Assembly (NCBI RefSeq): GCF_900091525.1
Contig: NZ_FMCU01000001.1
Span: 806,001-870,000, forward strand
From: Micromonospora matsumotoense
Lineage (GTDB): Bacteria; Actinomycetota; Actinomycetes; Mycobacteriales; Micromonosporaceae
Direction of reading: 5' to 3'
Length of the DNA stretch: 64,000 nt
This document shows positions 35,292-44,723 of this stretch, piece after piece (position 1 is the stretch's first letter; each line of letters opens with the position of its first letter). Under the pieces are notes generated by a model. The model was not told the origin of the DNA, did no database searches, and was given only the letters and a program-made list of their open reading frames with translations. A program made the position numbers and the translations under genes.

Positions 35292-36767
35292 CTACTCCTC
35301 GTCCTCGTCGCTGTCCTCGTCGTCGTCCGCCAGGTCCTCCGAGGCGGTGGACAGTTCGTCCTCGGGGCGCTGCCGACGGGCCTTGCGGGCGGCCAACCGC
35401 TCCGCCGCCGCAGGGCGCGACGACTTGTCCTCCAGCCGTACGTCGGTGCCCCGGTTGCCGGGGACGAAGTCGACGCCGGCGTACAGGGTCGGTTGCCAGT
35501 CGAACTCCCGCTCGCCGATCCGGACCAGGTCACCGGGGTTCGCGCCGGCCTTGGCCAGCTTGTCCTCCACCCCCAGCCGGGCCAGCCGGTCGGCGAGGAA
35601 ACCGACCGCCTCGTCGTTGTCGAAGTTCGTCTGGCGTACCCAGCGCTCGGGTCGGACACCCCGGACCGTGAACGAGCCGTCGGCCGCCGCCTCGATGGTG
35701 AAGCCGGCGTCGTCGACCGCCTTGGGACGGATCACGGCCCGGGTTGGCTCGGCCGGCGGCGCGGCACGGCGGGCCTGGTCGACCAGCTCCGCCATCGCGT
35801 ACATCAGCTCCTTGAGCCCCTCCCGGGTGGCCGCGGACACGTCGAACACCTGGAAACCCCGCGCCTGGAGGTCGGGTCGGACGATGTCGGCGAGGTCCTG
35901 CCCGTCCGGCACGTCGACCTTGTTCAGCGCCACCAGCCGGGGCCGGTCGGTCAACCCGCCGTACTCGGCCAGCTCCGCCTCGATGGTGTCGATGTCGGCC
36001 AGCGGGTCCCGACCCGGTTCCAGGGTCGCCGTGTCGACCACGTGCACCAGCACGGCGCACCGCTCGACGTGGCGGAGGAACTCCAGGCCCAGTCCCTTGC
36101 CGGTGGCCGCACCCGGGATCAGGCCCGGCACGTCGGCGACGGTGAAGGTGTGGTTGTCCACCCGCACCACGCCCAGGTTGGGCACCAGGGTGGTGAACGG
36201 GTAGTCGGCGATCTTCGGCTTGGCGGCGGAGATCACCGAGATCAGCGACGACTTGCCCGCCGACGGGAAACCGACCAGGCCGACGTCGGCGACGCTCTTG
36301 AGTTCCAGCACCACGTCGAGCTGGTCACCGGGCTCGCCCAGTTCGGCGAAGCCGGGCGCCTTACGTCGGGCGTTGGCCAGCGAGGCGTTGCCCCGTCCGC
36401 CCCGCCCGCCCCGGGCCGCCTCGAAGGTGGTGCCCGCGCCGACCAGGTCGGCCAGCACCGTGCCGTCGAGGGTCTGCACGACGGTGCCGTTCGGCACCTT
36501 GATCAGCAGGTCGTGGCCGTTGGCGCCGTCCCGGTTCGAGCCCGCGCCGCCCTTGCCGTTGTCCGCCTTCATGTGCGGGCGGAAGTGGAAGTCCAGCAGC
36601 GTGGTCACCTGCGGGTCGACGACCAGCGAGACACTGCCGCCGTGCCCGCCGTTGCCCCCGTCCGGGCCGCCGAAGGGCTTGAACTTCTCCCGGTGGATGG
36701 AGACACAGCCGTGCCCGCCGTCGCCGGCCTGCATGTGCAGGACGACCCGGTCAACGAACGTCGTCAC
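35292..36767 (-). CDS. obgE: GTPase Obg (CgtA)
   Basis: 491-aa ribosome-assembly GTPase linked to stringent response. It has the N-terminal glycine-rich Obg fold, the G domain with G-F-P-S-A-G-K-S-S and N-K-V-D, an OCT-type C-terminal domain, and a very acidic tail ([10 protein letters not shown]). GTG 36767 has AAGGATTGGCGTC upstream; the open frame reaches 36845 without a ribosome binding site. It follows rplU-rpmA as in nearly all bacteria. Confidence 0.97.
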   Translation of the reverse strand: MTTFVDRVVLHMQAGDGGHGCVSIHREKFKPFGGPDGGNGGHGGSVSLVVDPQVTTLLDFHFRPHMKADNGKGGAGSNRDGANGHDLLIKVPNGTVVQTLDGTVLADLVGAGTTFEAARGGRGGRGNASLANARRKAPGFAELGEPGDQLDVVLELKSVADVGLVGFPSAGKSSLISVISAAKPKIADYPFTTLVPNLGVVRVDNHTFTVADVPGLIPGAATGKGLGLEFLRHVERCAVLVHVVDTATLEPGRDPLADIDTIEAELAEYGGLTDRPRLVALNKVDVPDGQDLADIVRPDLQARGFQVFDVSAATREGLKELMYAMAELVDQARRAAPPAEPTRAVIRPKAVDDAGFTIEAAADGSFTVRGVRPERWVRQTNFDNDEAVGFLADRLARLGVEDKLAKAGANPGDLVRIGEREFDWQPTLYAGVDFVPGNRGTDVRLEDKSSRPAAAERLAARKARRQRPEDELSTASEDLADDDEDSDEDEE

Positions 36768-36874
36768 GACGCCAATCCTTCCAGCGGGGTCCGGCCCCGC
36801 ACCTGAAAAACACACCCCCGGGCCGGCCCCACAGGCAGTGGGCACCCGGTGGCGGGAGATCCCGCCCCTGAAAC

Positions 36875-36916
36875 GGCGAAGCGGGCCGGGACCCGAGGTC
36901 CGCGGCCCGCTTCGCC
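36875..36916 (-). terminator. Hairpin between rpmA and obgE
   Basis: GGCGAAGCGGGCCG pairs with CGGCCCGCTTCGCC (14 bp, 14-nt loop). It could reduce read-through from rplU-rpmA into obgE. Confidence 0.8.
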
Positions 36917-36922
36917 TTCGAG

Positions 36923-37174
36923 CTACTGCGGCACGATGCTGACGGTCTTGCGACCCCGCTTGGTGCCGAACAGGACCGAGCCGGCGGCCAGCGCGAAGAG
37001 CGTGTCGTCGCCACCGCGGCCGACCAGGTCACCGGGGTGGAACTTGGTGCCACGCTGACGGATGAGGATCTCACCCGCGCTGACGACCTGACCACCGAAG
37101 CGCTTCACGCCGAGTCGCTGGGCCGCGGAGTCACGACCGTTACGCGAGCTGGACGCACCCTTTTTGTGAGCCAT
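36923..37174 (-). CDS. rpmA: 50S ribosomal protein L27
   Basis: 83-aa L27 near the peptidyl-transferase centre, starting [10 protein letters not shown]. It lacks the cleaved leader of Firmicutes. It starts 11 bp after the rplU stop with no purine-rich ribosome binding site in the gap (the sense strand reads CCTCC there), so translation probably depends on coupling to rplU. Confidence 0.98.
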   Translation of the reverse strand: MAHKKGASSSRNGRDSAAQRLGVKRFGGQVVSAGEILIRQRGTKFHPGDLVGRGGDDTLFALAAGSVLFGTKRGRKTVSIVPQ

Positions 37175-37185
37175 TGGAGGACGAC

Positions 37186-37500
37186 CTACTTCCCGCTGGA
37201 GATGCCGGTCACCTTGACCTGGGTCAACGGCTGGCGGTGACCCTGGCGCTTGTGGTAGCCGGTCTTGTTCTTGAACTTGTGGATCCGGATCTTCGGGCCC
37301 TTGGTGTGCGCGGCGATCTCGCCGGACACCGCGACCTTGGCAAGCTTCGCCGCGTCGGTCACCAGGTCGTCACCGTCGACGAGGAGCACCGCGGTGAGCT
37401 TCACCGCGTCACCGGGGGCACCGGTGAGCTTCTCGACCTCGATCACGTCGCCCTCGGCGACCTTGTACTGCTTGCCGCCGGTCTTGACGATCGCGTACAT
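37186..37500 (-). CDS. rplU: 50S ribosomal protein L21
   Basis: 104-aa L21 starting [12 protein letters not shown], with [14 protein letters not shown] at the RNA-binding end. The upstream GGGAG lies 8 nt before a CCTCC stretch, close to the start codon, so it can be masked. It begins the rplU-rpmA-obgE block. Confidence 0.98.
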   Translation of the reverse strand: MYAIVKTGGKQYKVAEGDVIEVEKLTGAPGDAVKLTAVLLVDGDDLVTDAAKLAKVAVSGEIAAHTKGPKIRIHKFKNKTGYHKRQGHRQPLTQVKVTGISSGK

Positions 37501-37596
37501 CGGAGGCGGACTCCCTGTCGTTGAGGCTGCTGGCGGTCGTTCCCATGGCAACTCGCCGGGTAGCTGTGACACCGGCAGCGCGGGCACGCGGGAACT

Positions 37597-37616
37597 CGGC
37601 ACACCAAAGTGTGCCG
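37597..37616 (-). promoter_or_regulatory. Leader hairpin before rplU
   Basis: CGGCACAC-TTTG-GTGTGCCG, a perfect 8-bp stem 97 nt upstream of rplU. It is a candidate for L21 autoregulation or transcript stability; no protein binding can be shown from sequence. Confidence 0.4.
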
Positions 37617-37724
37617 CAGGAAAGAGTACGCCATCACCCACCCGCCCCCCAAACCGGCCCCCCTGTCGACCGGCCTCCCGGCGGCCCCACACCGGTCAGC
37701 CGACCGCGCCGCAGCCGTCCGCCG

Positions 37725-38219
37725 TCAGCGGGCGCAGAGCTGGTCCAGCCGCTGCTGGAGCCGGTCCAGCTCGGTCTCGTCGATCGAGTCGACGTCGGTG
37801 CCGAGCCGGCCGATCTCGGCGGCCAGGTCGGTGAGCAGGGTCTTCAACTGCGGATCGGTGGCCCGGCCGGACTGCTGCCGCAACCCGGTCCGCCAGGTGG
37901 ACAGGGCCGCCTCCGCCCGCTTCCGGGCGGTGTCCGCCGCCGTGCTGTCGTTCGCGCCGACCGCCGCGATCATCTTGCCCAGTTCCTCGACGTAGGTGCG
38001 CACCGCCGTGGTCGACGCGGCCTCGGCGTCGGCGCACACCTGCGGCCCGTTGCCACCCGCCGGAGAGCCGCTGACCATGGCGGACGGGACCACGGTGGCG
38101 GGGGTCGCGGCACCGGACGACGGGCCGGAGGTGGCCGGCGCGTCGGACCGGTCGCCGGAACACCCGACGCCGGTCAGCAGGACGGTGGTCACCACGATGG
38201 CGGCGAGCAGGCGGCGCAT
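37725..38219 (-). CDS. Probable secreted lipoprotein
   Basis: 164 aa, not recognised. It has an N-terminal signal (M-R-R-L-L-A-A-I-V-V) with Cys20, though the residue three before it is Gly, so the lipobox is weak. A Ser/Pro/Ala-rich linker follows, then a helical domain with T-D-P-Q-L-K-T-L-L and D-S-I-D-E-T-E-L-D-R-L-Q-Q-R-L. ATG 38219 has AGGAGAAG upstream. Confidence 0.75.
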   Translation of the reverse strand: MRRLLAAIVVTTVLLTGVGCSGDRSDAPATSGPSSGAATPATVVPSAMVSGSPAGGNGPQVCADAEAASTTAVRTYVEELGKMIAAVGANDSTAADTARKRAEAALSTWRTGLRQQSGRATDPQLKTLLTDLAAEIGRLGTDVDSIDETELDRLQQRLDQLCAR

Positions 38220-38335
38220 GTCTTCTCCTAGCCGGGGGTGACCGATCGTATCGTCGGCCACCGGCACGGCAGGACCCCTCCCACCGACGGTACGCCGAGG
38301 AAGGGGTCCGGTGACGCCTGGTGCAGGTCAGCCCG

Positions 38336-41300
38336 TCACGGTCGGGTACGGCGACGGGCACCGCCCCGGCGGGAGCGACGCCGACCCGTGCCGGCCTCCC
38401 CACCGTCGTCGTCGCCGTCGGCCTCGCCGAGCGCGTCCGGGTCGTCCGCCCCCGCGAGCCGGGCCGACTCGCCGGTCTGGGCGTCGACCACGGCCGACGC
38501 GGCCGGGCTCTGCGTCTCGTACCGGGACAGGTCGTAGCCCATGGTGTCGTCGTAGCCGTTGTCGGCCGCCGGGGCGGCGACCTCGACGTCGGGGGCCTCG
38601 GTGGTCTCGACCACGGTCCGCTCCGCCGTGGCGGCCTTACGGGCCCGCCGCCGCGACGACGCGCTGGCCGGCGGCTCGGCCGGCGGTGCGGCGACCGCCG
38701 AGGCGACGGCCTTGACCCGGTCGCCCGCGCCGCCGTTGACGGCACGCGGCTTCTCCGGCACCGGCTCGGTGTGGATCACCAGGCCCCGACCCTTGCAGCA
38801 CTCGCAGGGCTCGCTGAACGCCTCCAGCAGGCCGGCGGCGATCCGCTTGCGGGTCATCTGCACCAGGCCGAGCGAGGTGATCTCGGTCACCTGGTGCTTG
38901 GTCCGGTCCCGGCCCAGGCACTCGGTGAGCCGGCGCAGCACCAGCTCCCGGTTGGACTCCAGCACCATGTCGATGAAGTCGATCACCACGATGCCGCCGA
39001 TGTCACGCAGCCGCAGCTGGCGGACGATCTCCTCGGCCGCCTCCAGGTTGTTGCGGGTGACCGTCTCCTCCAGGTTGCCCCCGGAGCCGGTGTACTTGCC
39101 GGTGTTGACGTCGATGACGGTCATCGCCTCGGTGCGGTCGATCACCAGCGAACCACCGGAGGGGAGGAAGACCTTGCGGTCCAGCCCCTTGATGATCTGC
39201 TCGTCGATCCGGTACTCGGTGAACACGTCGGCGGTGCCGACGTACCGGCGCACCCGGTCGACCAGGTCCGGTGAGACGTGCGACAGGTACGACTCGACCA
39301 TGCCGTACGACTGCTCGCCCTCGATGACCAGCTCGCGGAAGTCCTCGTTGAACAGGTCCCGGACCACCCGGATGACCAGGTCGGGCTCCTCGTAGAGCAG
39401 CACCGGGGCGCCACCCGCGGTCGCCTTGGCCTGGATGTCCTCCCACTGGGCCTGCAGCCGCGTGACGTCCCGGGCCAGCTCGTCCTCGCTGGCCCCCTCG
39501 GCGGCGGTCCGGACGATCACGCCCGCGCCGTCGGGAACCAGCTTCTTGAGCACGTCGCGCAGCCGCTTGCGCTCGGTGTCGGGCAGCTTGCGGCTGATCC
39601 CGGAGGCGTTGCCGTTGGGCACGTAGACCAGGTGCCGGCCGGAGAGCGCGACGTGGCTGGTCAGCCGGGCACCCTTGTGCCCGATCGGGTCCTTGGTGAC
39701 CTGCACCAGCACCGAGTCGCCGGAACGCAGCGCCTGCTCGATCGAGCGGGAGCGCCCTTCCAGGCCGCTGCTGTCCCAGTTGACCTCACCGGCGTACAGG
39801 ACGGCGTTGCGACCCCGCCCGACGTCGACGAAGGCCGCCTCCATGCTGGGCAGGACGTTCTGCACCTTGCCCAGGTAGACGTTGCCGGCCATGGTGCCGG
39901 AGGAGTTCCGGGTGACGTAGTGCTCCACCAGGATGCCGTCCTCGAGGACCGCGATCTGGGTACGGTCGCCCCGCTGACGGACCGCCATCACCCGGTCGAC
40001 CGCCTCCCGGCGGGCCAGGAACTCCGACTCGCTCAGGATCGGCGGGCGGGTCCGCCGCTGCTCCCGGCCGTCCCGGCGGCGCTGGCGCTTGGCCTCCAGC
40101 CGGGTCGAGCCGGAGACCCCCTGCACCTCGTCGACGGCCTTGCGGGGTTCCCGGATCTTCACCACCGTGGGTACGCCGTCGTCGGCGCCCGCCTCGACGT
40201 CCCCGGCACCCCGACGGCGACGCCGCCGACGCCGACGGGTCAGTCCGTCGCCGTCCCCGTCGCCGTCGTCCTCGGCGTCGTCGCCCTCCGGCTCGGCCTC
40301 GGCCTGGGCCGGCTCCTCGGTCTCGTCCTCGTCGGCGTCGTCCGCGCCGCCCTTGCCCCGGCCCCGGCCACGGCGGCCACGGCGGCGACGGCGGCGCGCG
40401 GCAGCCGACTCGTCGTCGTCCTCGTCGTCGTCCTCGTCGTCGCCCTCCTCAGCCTCGCCGGTGGGCTCCTCCGCGACGACCTCGACCGGCTCGACGGCCT
40501 CGACCGGCTCGACCTCGCGACGGCCACGGCGACGCCGCCGACCCGTCTCGACCGGTTCGTCGACCGGTTCCTCGACGGGCTCCTCGGCGACCGGGCCGGG
40601 CTCGACCACCCGGAAGGTGGGCAGTTCCTCCGGCTGCGGGGCCATGAACAGGACCGTCGGCGCGGCGATCGCGGCCCGCCGCCGACGGGTACGCGGCTGC
40701 GGCTCGGCCGGCTCCACCGGCTCGTCGGCCGCCGACACGGCGACACCGGGCGACACCTCCCCGGCAGCGGACCCGAACGACGGCGTCGCCGCGGTGGACG
40801 GCTGACCGACGGGCGCCGCCGCAGCGGGCTCGTCGGCGACGGTCGGCTCGGTCGGGGCAGCCGCCTCGACGGCAGGCTCCTCCTCCTCGACCACCGCTTC
40901 CTCAACTGCGGAAACCTGAGCCGTCGCCGCCGGCGCGGTCGGGGTCTCGGCGGGTGGCTCGGTCGCCGCCGGGGCGACGGCCTTCTTCCGCCGGGTACGG
41001 GTCACCTTCACCGGCGGCGCCAGTTCCGCGCTGCCCTCTTCCACGCCGTCAGCGACGACCGGCTCCTCGGCTGCCTTGGCCGGGGTGGCCTTGCGGCGGC
41101 GTCGGGTGGTCTTCGGCGCGGAGTCCAGCTCACCGGCGACCGGGACGATCACCTCGGCCTGCTGCGACTCGTCGGTGGCCGAGGCGGCGCTGGCGGACGC
41201 CTCGGCGGGCGCCCCGGTCAGCTCCGGCTGACTCAGCGGCGCGGCCCGCCGTCGGGTGGTCCGCCGCCGGGTCGGTGCCGCCGCCGCACCGTCCGGCGAC

Positions 41301-41431
41301 GCCACAGCGCCGTCCGGTGGTGTGCCGTCGGTGGCGGCGGCTCCCGTGCCGTCGGCGACGGTGCTGTCGGCGGTGTCGCCGGCCGGCTGGGAACCGGTCC
41401 GTTCGCCGCCCTCGGGCTCGTTCTCGAGCAT
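38336..41431 (-). CDS. rne: Ribonuclease E/G
   Basis: 1031-aa endoribonuclease. Residues 1-460 are a disordered extension with alternating acidic runs (D/E near 330-341 and 363-395) and basic R/K patches (near 54-62, 107-115, 145-151, 248-252, 298-305, 346-361, 399-407). The catalytic core follows: S1 domain (515-600), metal ligands Asp774 and Asp818 (I-D-V-N and V-I-D-F-I-D), and the zinc link C-E-C-C at 876-879. ATG 41431 with GGAGAAC upstream. By analogy with mycobacteria this is likely the essential degradosome nuclease. It lies downstream of the two radical-SAM genes. Confidence 0.95.
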   Translation of the reverse strand: MLENEPEGGERTGSQPAGDTADSTVADGTGAAATDGTPPDGAVASPDGAAAAPTRRRTTRRRAAPLSQPELTGAPAEASASAASATDESQQAEVIVPVAGELDSAPKTTRRRRKATPAKAAEEPVVADGVEEGSAELAPPVKVTRTRRKKAVAPAATEPPAETPTAPAATAQVSAVEEAVVEEEEPAVEAAAPTEPTVADEPAAAAPVGQPSTAATPSFGSAAGEVSPGVAVSAADEPVEPAEPQPRTRRRRAAIAAPTVLFMAPQPEELPTFRVVEPGPVAEEPVEEPVDEPVETGRRRRRGRREVEPVEAVEPVEVVAEEPTGEAEEGDDEDDDEDDDESAAARRRRRRGRRGRGRGKGGADDADEDETEEPAQAEAEPEGDDAEDDGDGDGDGLTRRRRRRRRRGAGDVEAGADDGVPTVVKIREPRKAVDEVQGVSGSTRLEAKRQRRRDGREQRRTRPPILSESEFLARREAVDRVMAVRQRGDRTQIAVLEDGILVEHYVTRNSSGTMAGNVYLGKVQNVLPSMEAAFVDVGRGRNAVLYAGEVNWDSSGLEGRSRSIEQALRSGDSVLVQVTKDPIGHKGARLTSHVALSGRHLVYVPNGNASGISRKLPDTERKRLRDVLKKLVPDGAGVIVRTAAEGASEDELARDVTRLQAQWEDIQAKATAGGAPVLLYEEPDLVIRVVRDLFNEDFRELVIEGEQSYGMVESYLSHVSPDLVDRVRRYVGTADVFTEYRIDEQIIKGLDRKVFLPSGGSLVIDRTEAMTVIDVNTGKYTGSGGNLEETVTRNNLEAAEEIVRQLRLRDIGGIVVIDFIDMVLESNRELVLRRLTECLGRDRTKHQVTEITSLGLVQMTRKRIAAGLLEAFSEPCECCKGRGLVIHTEPVPEKPRAVNGGAGDRVKAVASAVAAPPAEPPASASSRRRARKAATAERTVVETTEAPDVEVAAPAADNGYDDTMGYDLSRYETQSPAASAVVDAQTGESARLAGADDPDALGEADGDDDGGEAGTGRRRSRRGGARRRTRP

Positions 41432-41546
41432 GGAGGTTCTCCAGTTCTGGCGGCCCCGGGCGCGGGTGAGCGCTGCCACGCAGGATCGCCGCAAAAGTGT
41501 TTCCGCCGGGCACGCGACGTGCGTGACCGCCGAAGTCTGCCTGCCA

Positions 41547-41571
41547 GAACGCTGACCGACGGTCAGTGTTC
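41547..41571 (-). promoter_or_regulatory. 25-bp palindrome at the end of the radical-SAM partner gene
   Basis: GAAC-g-CTGACCG-a-CGGTCAG-t-GTTC, an inverted repeat with one wobble pair. It contains the stop codon of the upstream gene and lies 116 bp before rne. It could be a terminator, an RNase processing site or a protein operator. Confidence 0.5.
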
Positions 41572-42339
41572 TCCGATGGCTGCCCCGTCGCGGTCCGCGT
41601 CCAACGGATCCACGATCGCGCCCTGCGCGGTCAACATGCCCTGCGCCAGCCGGATCACCCTCGGGGAGACCGGCGGCTCCAGGGCGGCCACCACGCGGAG
41701 GCCGGAAAGGACGTCATCGGGTCGCACGGACGGGGTGACCTGCCGAACGACCAGTTCGAGTATCGCACACGACGAGTCCGCTGCCCCGGAAGGCGTCTCC
41801 ACCGGGGGCAACACATCGATGCGGGTCACCGCGCCACGGGCGTCGAACGTCCGTCGGCCCTGCTTGGTCATCCGCTCGACCTGCACCTCGTCGGCGGCCA
41901 CGAAGGCGGAAACCGCCCGTTGCGCCACTTCCGGGTCGACGTCGGGCAGCTCGATGCGCCAGTACGACGCCTCCATCCGCTCGGCCAGGCTCCCCCCGGC
42001 GGCGACCACCACCTCCAGCACGTCGAGGCCGGGTGAGAGCGCCGCGTCGAGGGCGACCCGCAGTTGCTCCGGGTCGACCGTCGCCTGGAGGCCGACCTCC
42101 AGGTACTCCGCCTCGCTGGCGACGCCGGTGGGGGCGGCGCTGGCATAGGAGATCTTCGGGTGCGGGGTGAAGCCCTGGGAGAAGGCCACCGGCACGGCGG
42201 CCCGGCGCAGGGCGCGCTCGAAGGCGCGGGCGAAGTCCCGGTGGGAGGTAAACCGCAACGGCCCGCGCTTGGCGTACCGGATCCGGACACGCTGGACGAC
42301 CGGCGCCTGCCCGCCCTCCGGCTGTGGTTTCCTGCTGAT
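41563..42339 (-). CDS. Radical-SAM-associated protein (TIGR03936/DUF2344)
   Basis: 258 aa in the extended form. The family N-terminus (V-V-Q-R-V-R-I-R-Y-A-K-R-G-P-L-R-F-T-S-H) is present in this frame. Between the upstream in-frame TGA (42370-42372) and the internal TTG at 42258 no ATG, GTG, TTG or CTG occurs. ATC at 42337-42339 is preceded by GAGGAG with a 7-nt gap, so ATC is the probable start codon. A shorter form from TTG 42258 (231 aa) would delete conserved residues. Proteins of this family always accompany the B12/radical-SAM protein upstream and usually precede RNase E/G; their function is unknown. Confidence 0.85.
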   Translation of the reverse strand: MSRKPQPEGGQAPVVQRVRIRYAKRGPLRFTSHRDFARAFERALRRAAVPVAFSQGFTPHPKISYASAAPTGVASEAEYLEVGLQATVDPEQLRVALDAALSPGLDVLEVVVAAGGSLAERMEASYWRIELPDVDPEVAQRAVSAFVAADEVQVERMTKQGRRTFDARGAVTRIDVLPPVETPSGAADSSCAILELVVRQVTPSVRPDDVLSGLRVVAALEPPVSPRVIRLAQGMLTAQGAIVDPLDADRDGAAIGEH

Positions 42340-42473
42340 CGTCGTACTCCTCGGTCTGACGCCGGCCGGTCATCCCGCGCCCCGGATCAACCCGTGGCGC
42401 GGACTGCCGGTGACGATAGCTTCACGATCGTCGGCGCGGGACGGGTGGCCCGCCGGAGCCGCCCCGTCGACGG

Positions 42474-44504
42474 TCACTGCTGGGCGGCGGTGGGCACCTT
42501 CAGCGCGGTGACCGGGGTGAGCGGCAGGAGCTTGCGGCCGGTGGGACCGATCTGGATCTCGGTGTCCATCGACGGGCAGACGCCGCAGTCGAAGCACGGG
42601 GTCCACCGGCAGTCGTCCTGCTCGTACTGGCTCAGCGAATCCTGCCAGTCCTGCCAGAGCCAGTCCTTGTCCAGGCCCGAGTCGAGGTGGTCCCAGGGCA
42701 GCACCTCCAGCTCGTCGCGCTCGCGGATGGTGTACCAGTCCAGGTCGACACCGAAGGCGGGCAGCGTCTCGGCGGCGGCGTCCACCCAGCGCTGGTACGA
42801 GAAGTGCTCGCTCCAACCGTCGAACCGGCCGCCGTTGCGCCACACCTGGTGGATCACCGCGCCGACCCGGCGGTCACCCCGGCTGAGCAGCCCCTCGATC
42901 AGCGAAGGCTCGCCGTCGTGGTAGCGGAAGCCGATCGCCCGACCGAGCGACCGGTCCGCGTTGATCGCCTGCTTGAGCAGCTTGAGCCGGCCGTCGATGA
43001 CCTCCGGGGCGGACATCGACGCCCACTGGAACGGGGTGTGCGGCTTGGGCACGAACCCGCCGATGGACACGGTGCAGCGGATGTCCTTCGATCCGGTGGC
43101 GGCCCGCCCGGCCCGGATCACCTCGTGCGCCATGTCGGCGATCTCGAGGACGTCCTCGTCGGTCTCGGTGGGCAGGCCGCACATGAAGTAGAGCTTCACC
43201 TGCCGCCAGCCGTTGGTGTACGCGGTGACCACGGTGCGGATCAGGTCTTCCTTCGACACCATCTTGTTGATGACCTTGCGGATCCGCTCCGACCCGCCCT
43301 CCGGGGCGAAGGTCAGCCCGGTCCGCCGGCCGTTGCGGGACAGCTCCTGCGCCAGGTCGATGTTGAACGCGTCCACCCGGGTCGACGGCAGCGACAGCGA
43401 CACGTTGGTGCCGGCGTACTGCTCGGCCAGGCCGGAGCACATGTCGCCGATCTCGGAGTGGTCGGCCGAGGACAGCGACAGCAGCCCCACCTCGTGGAAG
43501 CCGGAGAACTCCAGCCCCTGCTGGACCATCTGCCCGACGGTGGTGATCGAACGCTCCCGGACCGGACGGGTGATCATGCCGGCCTGGCAGAACCGGCAAC
43601 CCCGGGTGCAGCCCCGGAAGATCTCCACCGCGTACCGCTCGTGCACCGTCTCGGCCAACGGCACGAGCGGCTTCTTCGGGTACGGCCAGGCGTCCAGGTC
43701 CATGGTCGTGCGCTTGTGCACCCGGAACGGCACGTCCGGGCGGTTCGGCACCACCCGCTGGATGCGACCGTCGGGCAGGTAGTCCACGTCGTAGAAGCGC
43801 GGCACGTAGACGCTCTCGGTGCGGGCCAGCCGCAGCAGCAGCTCGTCCCGGCCGCCCGGGGAGCCCTCCGCCTTCCACTCCCGGACGATCGTGGTGATCT
43901 CCAGGACCGCCTCCTCGCCGTCGCCGAGCACCGCGGCGTCGATGAAGTCGGCGATCGGCTCCGGGTTGAACGCGGCGTGCCCACCGGCCACGATCACCGG
44001 GTCGGCCTCGGTGCGGTCGGCGGCGCGCATCGGGATGCCGGCGAGGTCGATCGCGGTGAGCAGGTTGGTGTAGCCCAGCTCGGTGGAGAACGAGATCCCG
44101 AACACGTCGAAGCGGCGCACCGACCGGTGCGCGTCGACGGTGAACTGCGGCACGCCGTGGGTGCGCATCAGCTGTTCCAGGTCCGGCCAGACCGCGTACG
44201 TCCGCTCGGCCAGCACGTCGGGCAGCTCGTTGAGCACCTCGTAGAGGATCTGCACGCCCTGGTTGGGCAGGCCCACCTCGTACGCGTCGGGGTACATCAG
44301 CGCCCAGCGGACGGTCGCCGCGTCCCAGTCCTTGACCACCGCGCCCAACTCGCCACCGACGTACTGGATGGGCTTGGTCACCTGGGGCAGCAGCGCCTCC
44401 AGCCGGGGCCACACCGACAACTCGGAGTCGCGGTGCGGCGGCAGACCCACCGCGTCGTCGGTCATGGCCGCGGCGGGGCGCGGGGTCGTGGACGGAGCAC
44501 TCAT
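42474..44504 (-). CDS. B12-binding radical SAM protein (TIGR03960)
   Basis: 676-aa radical-SAM enzyme with an N-terminal cobalamin-binding-like region and the cluster motif C-T-R-G-C-R-F-C (four-iron cluster), then S-L-S-S-A-D-H and the C-terminal C-F-D-C-G-V-C. The reaction is unknown, but linkage to rne and to TIGR03936 is conserved in actinobacteria. ATG 44504 follows a TACCCT box by 8 nt; the open frame extends 12 codons further upstream. Confidence 0.92.
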   Translation of the reverse strand: MSAPSTTPRPAAAMTDDAVGLPPHRDSELSVWPRLEALLPQVTKPIQYVGGELGAVVKDWDAATVRWALMYPDAYEVGLPNQGVQILYEVLNELPDVLAERTYAVWPDLEQLMRTHGVPQFTVDAHRSVRRFDVFGISFSTELGYTNLLTAIDLAGIPMRAADRTEADPVIVAGGHAAFNPEPIADFIDAAVLGDGEEAVLEITTIVREWKAEGSPGGRDELLLRLARTESVYVPRFYDVDYLPDGRIQRVVPNRPDVPFRVHKRTTMDLDAWPYPKKPLVPLAETVHERYAVEIFRGCTRGCRFCQAGMITRPVRERSITTVGQMVQQGLEFSGFHEVGLLSLSSADHSEIGDMCSGLAEQYAGTNVSLSLPSTRVDAFNIDLAQELSRNGRRTGLTFAPEGGSERIRKVINKMVSKEDLIRTVVTAYTNGWRQVKLYFMCGLPTETDEDVLEIADMAHEVIRAGRAATGSKDIRCTVSIGGFVPKPHTPFQWASMSAPEVIDGRLKLLKQAINADRSLGRAIGFRYHDGEPSLIEGLLSRGDRRVGAVIHQVWRNGGRFDGWSEHFSYQRWVDAAAETLPAFGVDLDWYTIRERDELEVLPWDHLDSGLDKDWLWQDWQDSLSQYEQDDCRWTPCFDCGVCPSMDTEIQIGPTGRKLLPLTPVTALKVPTAAQQ

Positions 44505-44512
44505 GGAGCCCA

Positions 44513-44518
44513 AGGGTA
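44513..44518 (-). promoter_or_regulatory. Possible leaderless -10 box for the radical SAM gene
   Basis: TACCCT, 8 nt before the ATG at 44504; slightly longer spacing than the others. Confidence 0.4.
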
Positions 44519-44665
44519 CGCGTCCACCGGCGGACGGCACGCCGCACCGCCGACCTACCCCGCCACGCTGCCGCCCCCTCCCGTCGGGCTCCCCACCCCC
44601 GGCTGACGCCCCGTGCGCGGTCGGGGCTTCCCGGGTGCCGGGGTGGGCGGTCGCGGGGCGCCGAT

Positions 44666-44695
44666 TGGTCGAGGTGGCGCCCCGGTACTAACCTC
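44666..44695 (+). promoter_or_regulatory. Promoter of the proline-rich membrane protein
   Basis: TTGGTC (44666-44671), an 18-bp spacer and TAACCT (44690-44695), a plausible housekeeping promoter. It lies 28 nt before the start codon. Confidence 0.5.
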
Positions 44696-44723
44696 GCAAC
44701 CGGTGCGAGAGGAGATTGCCGCG

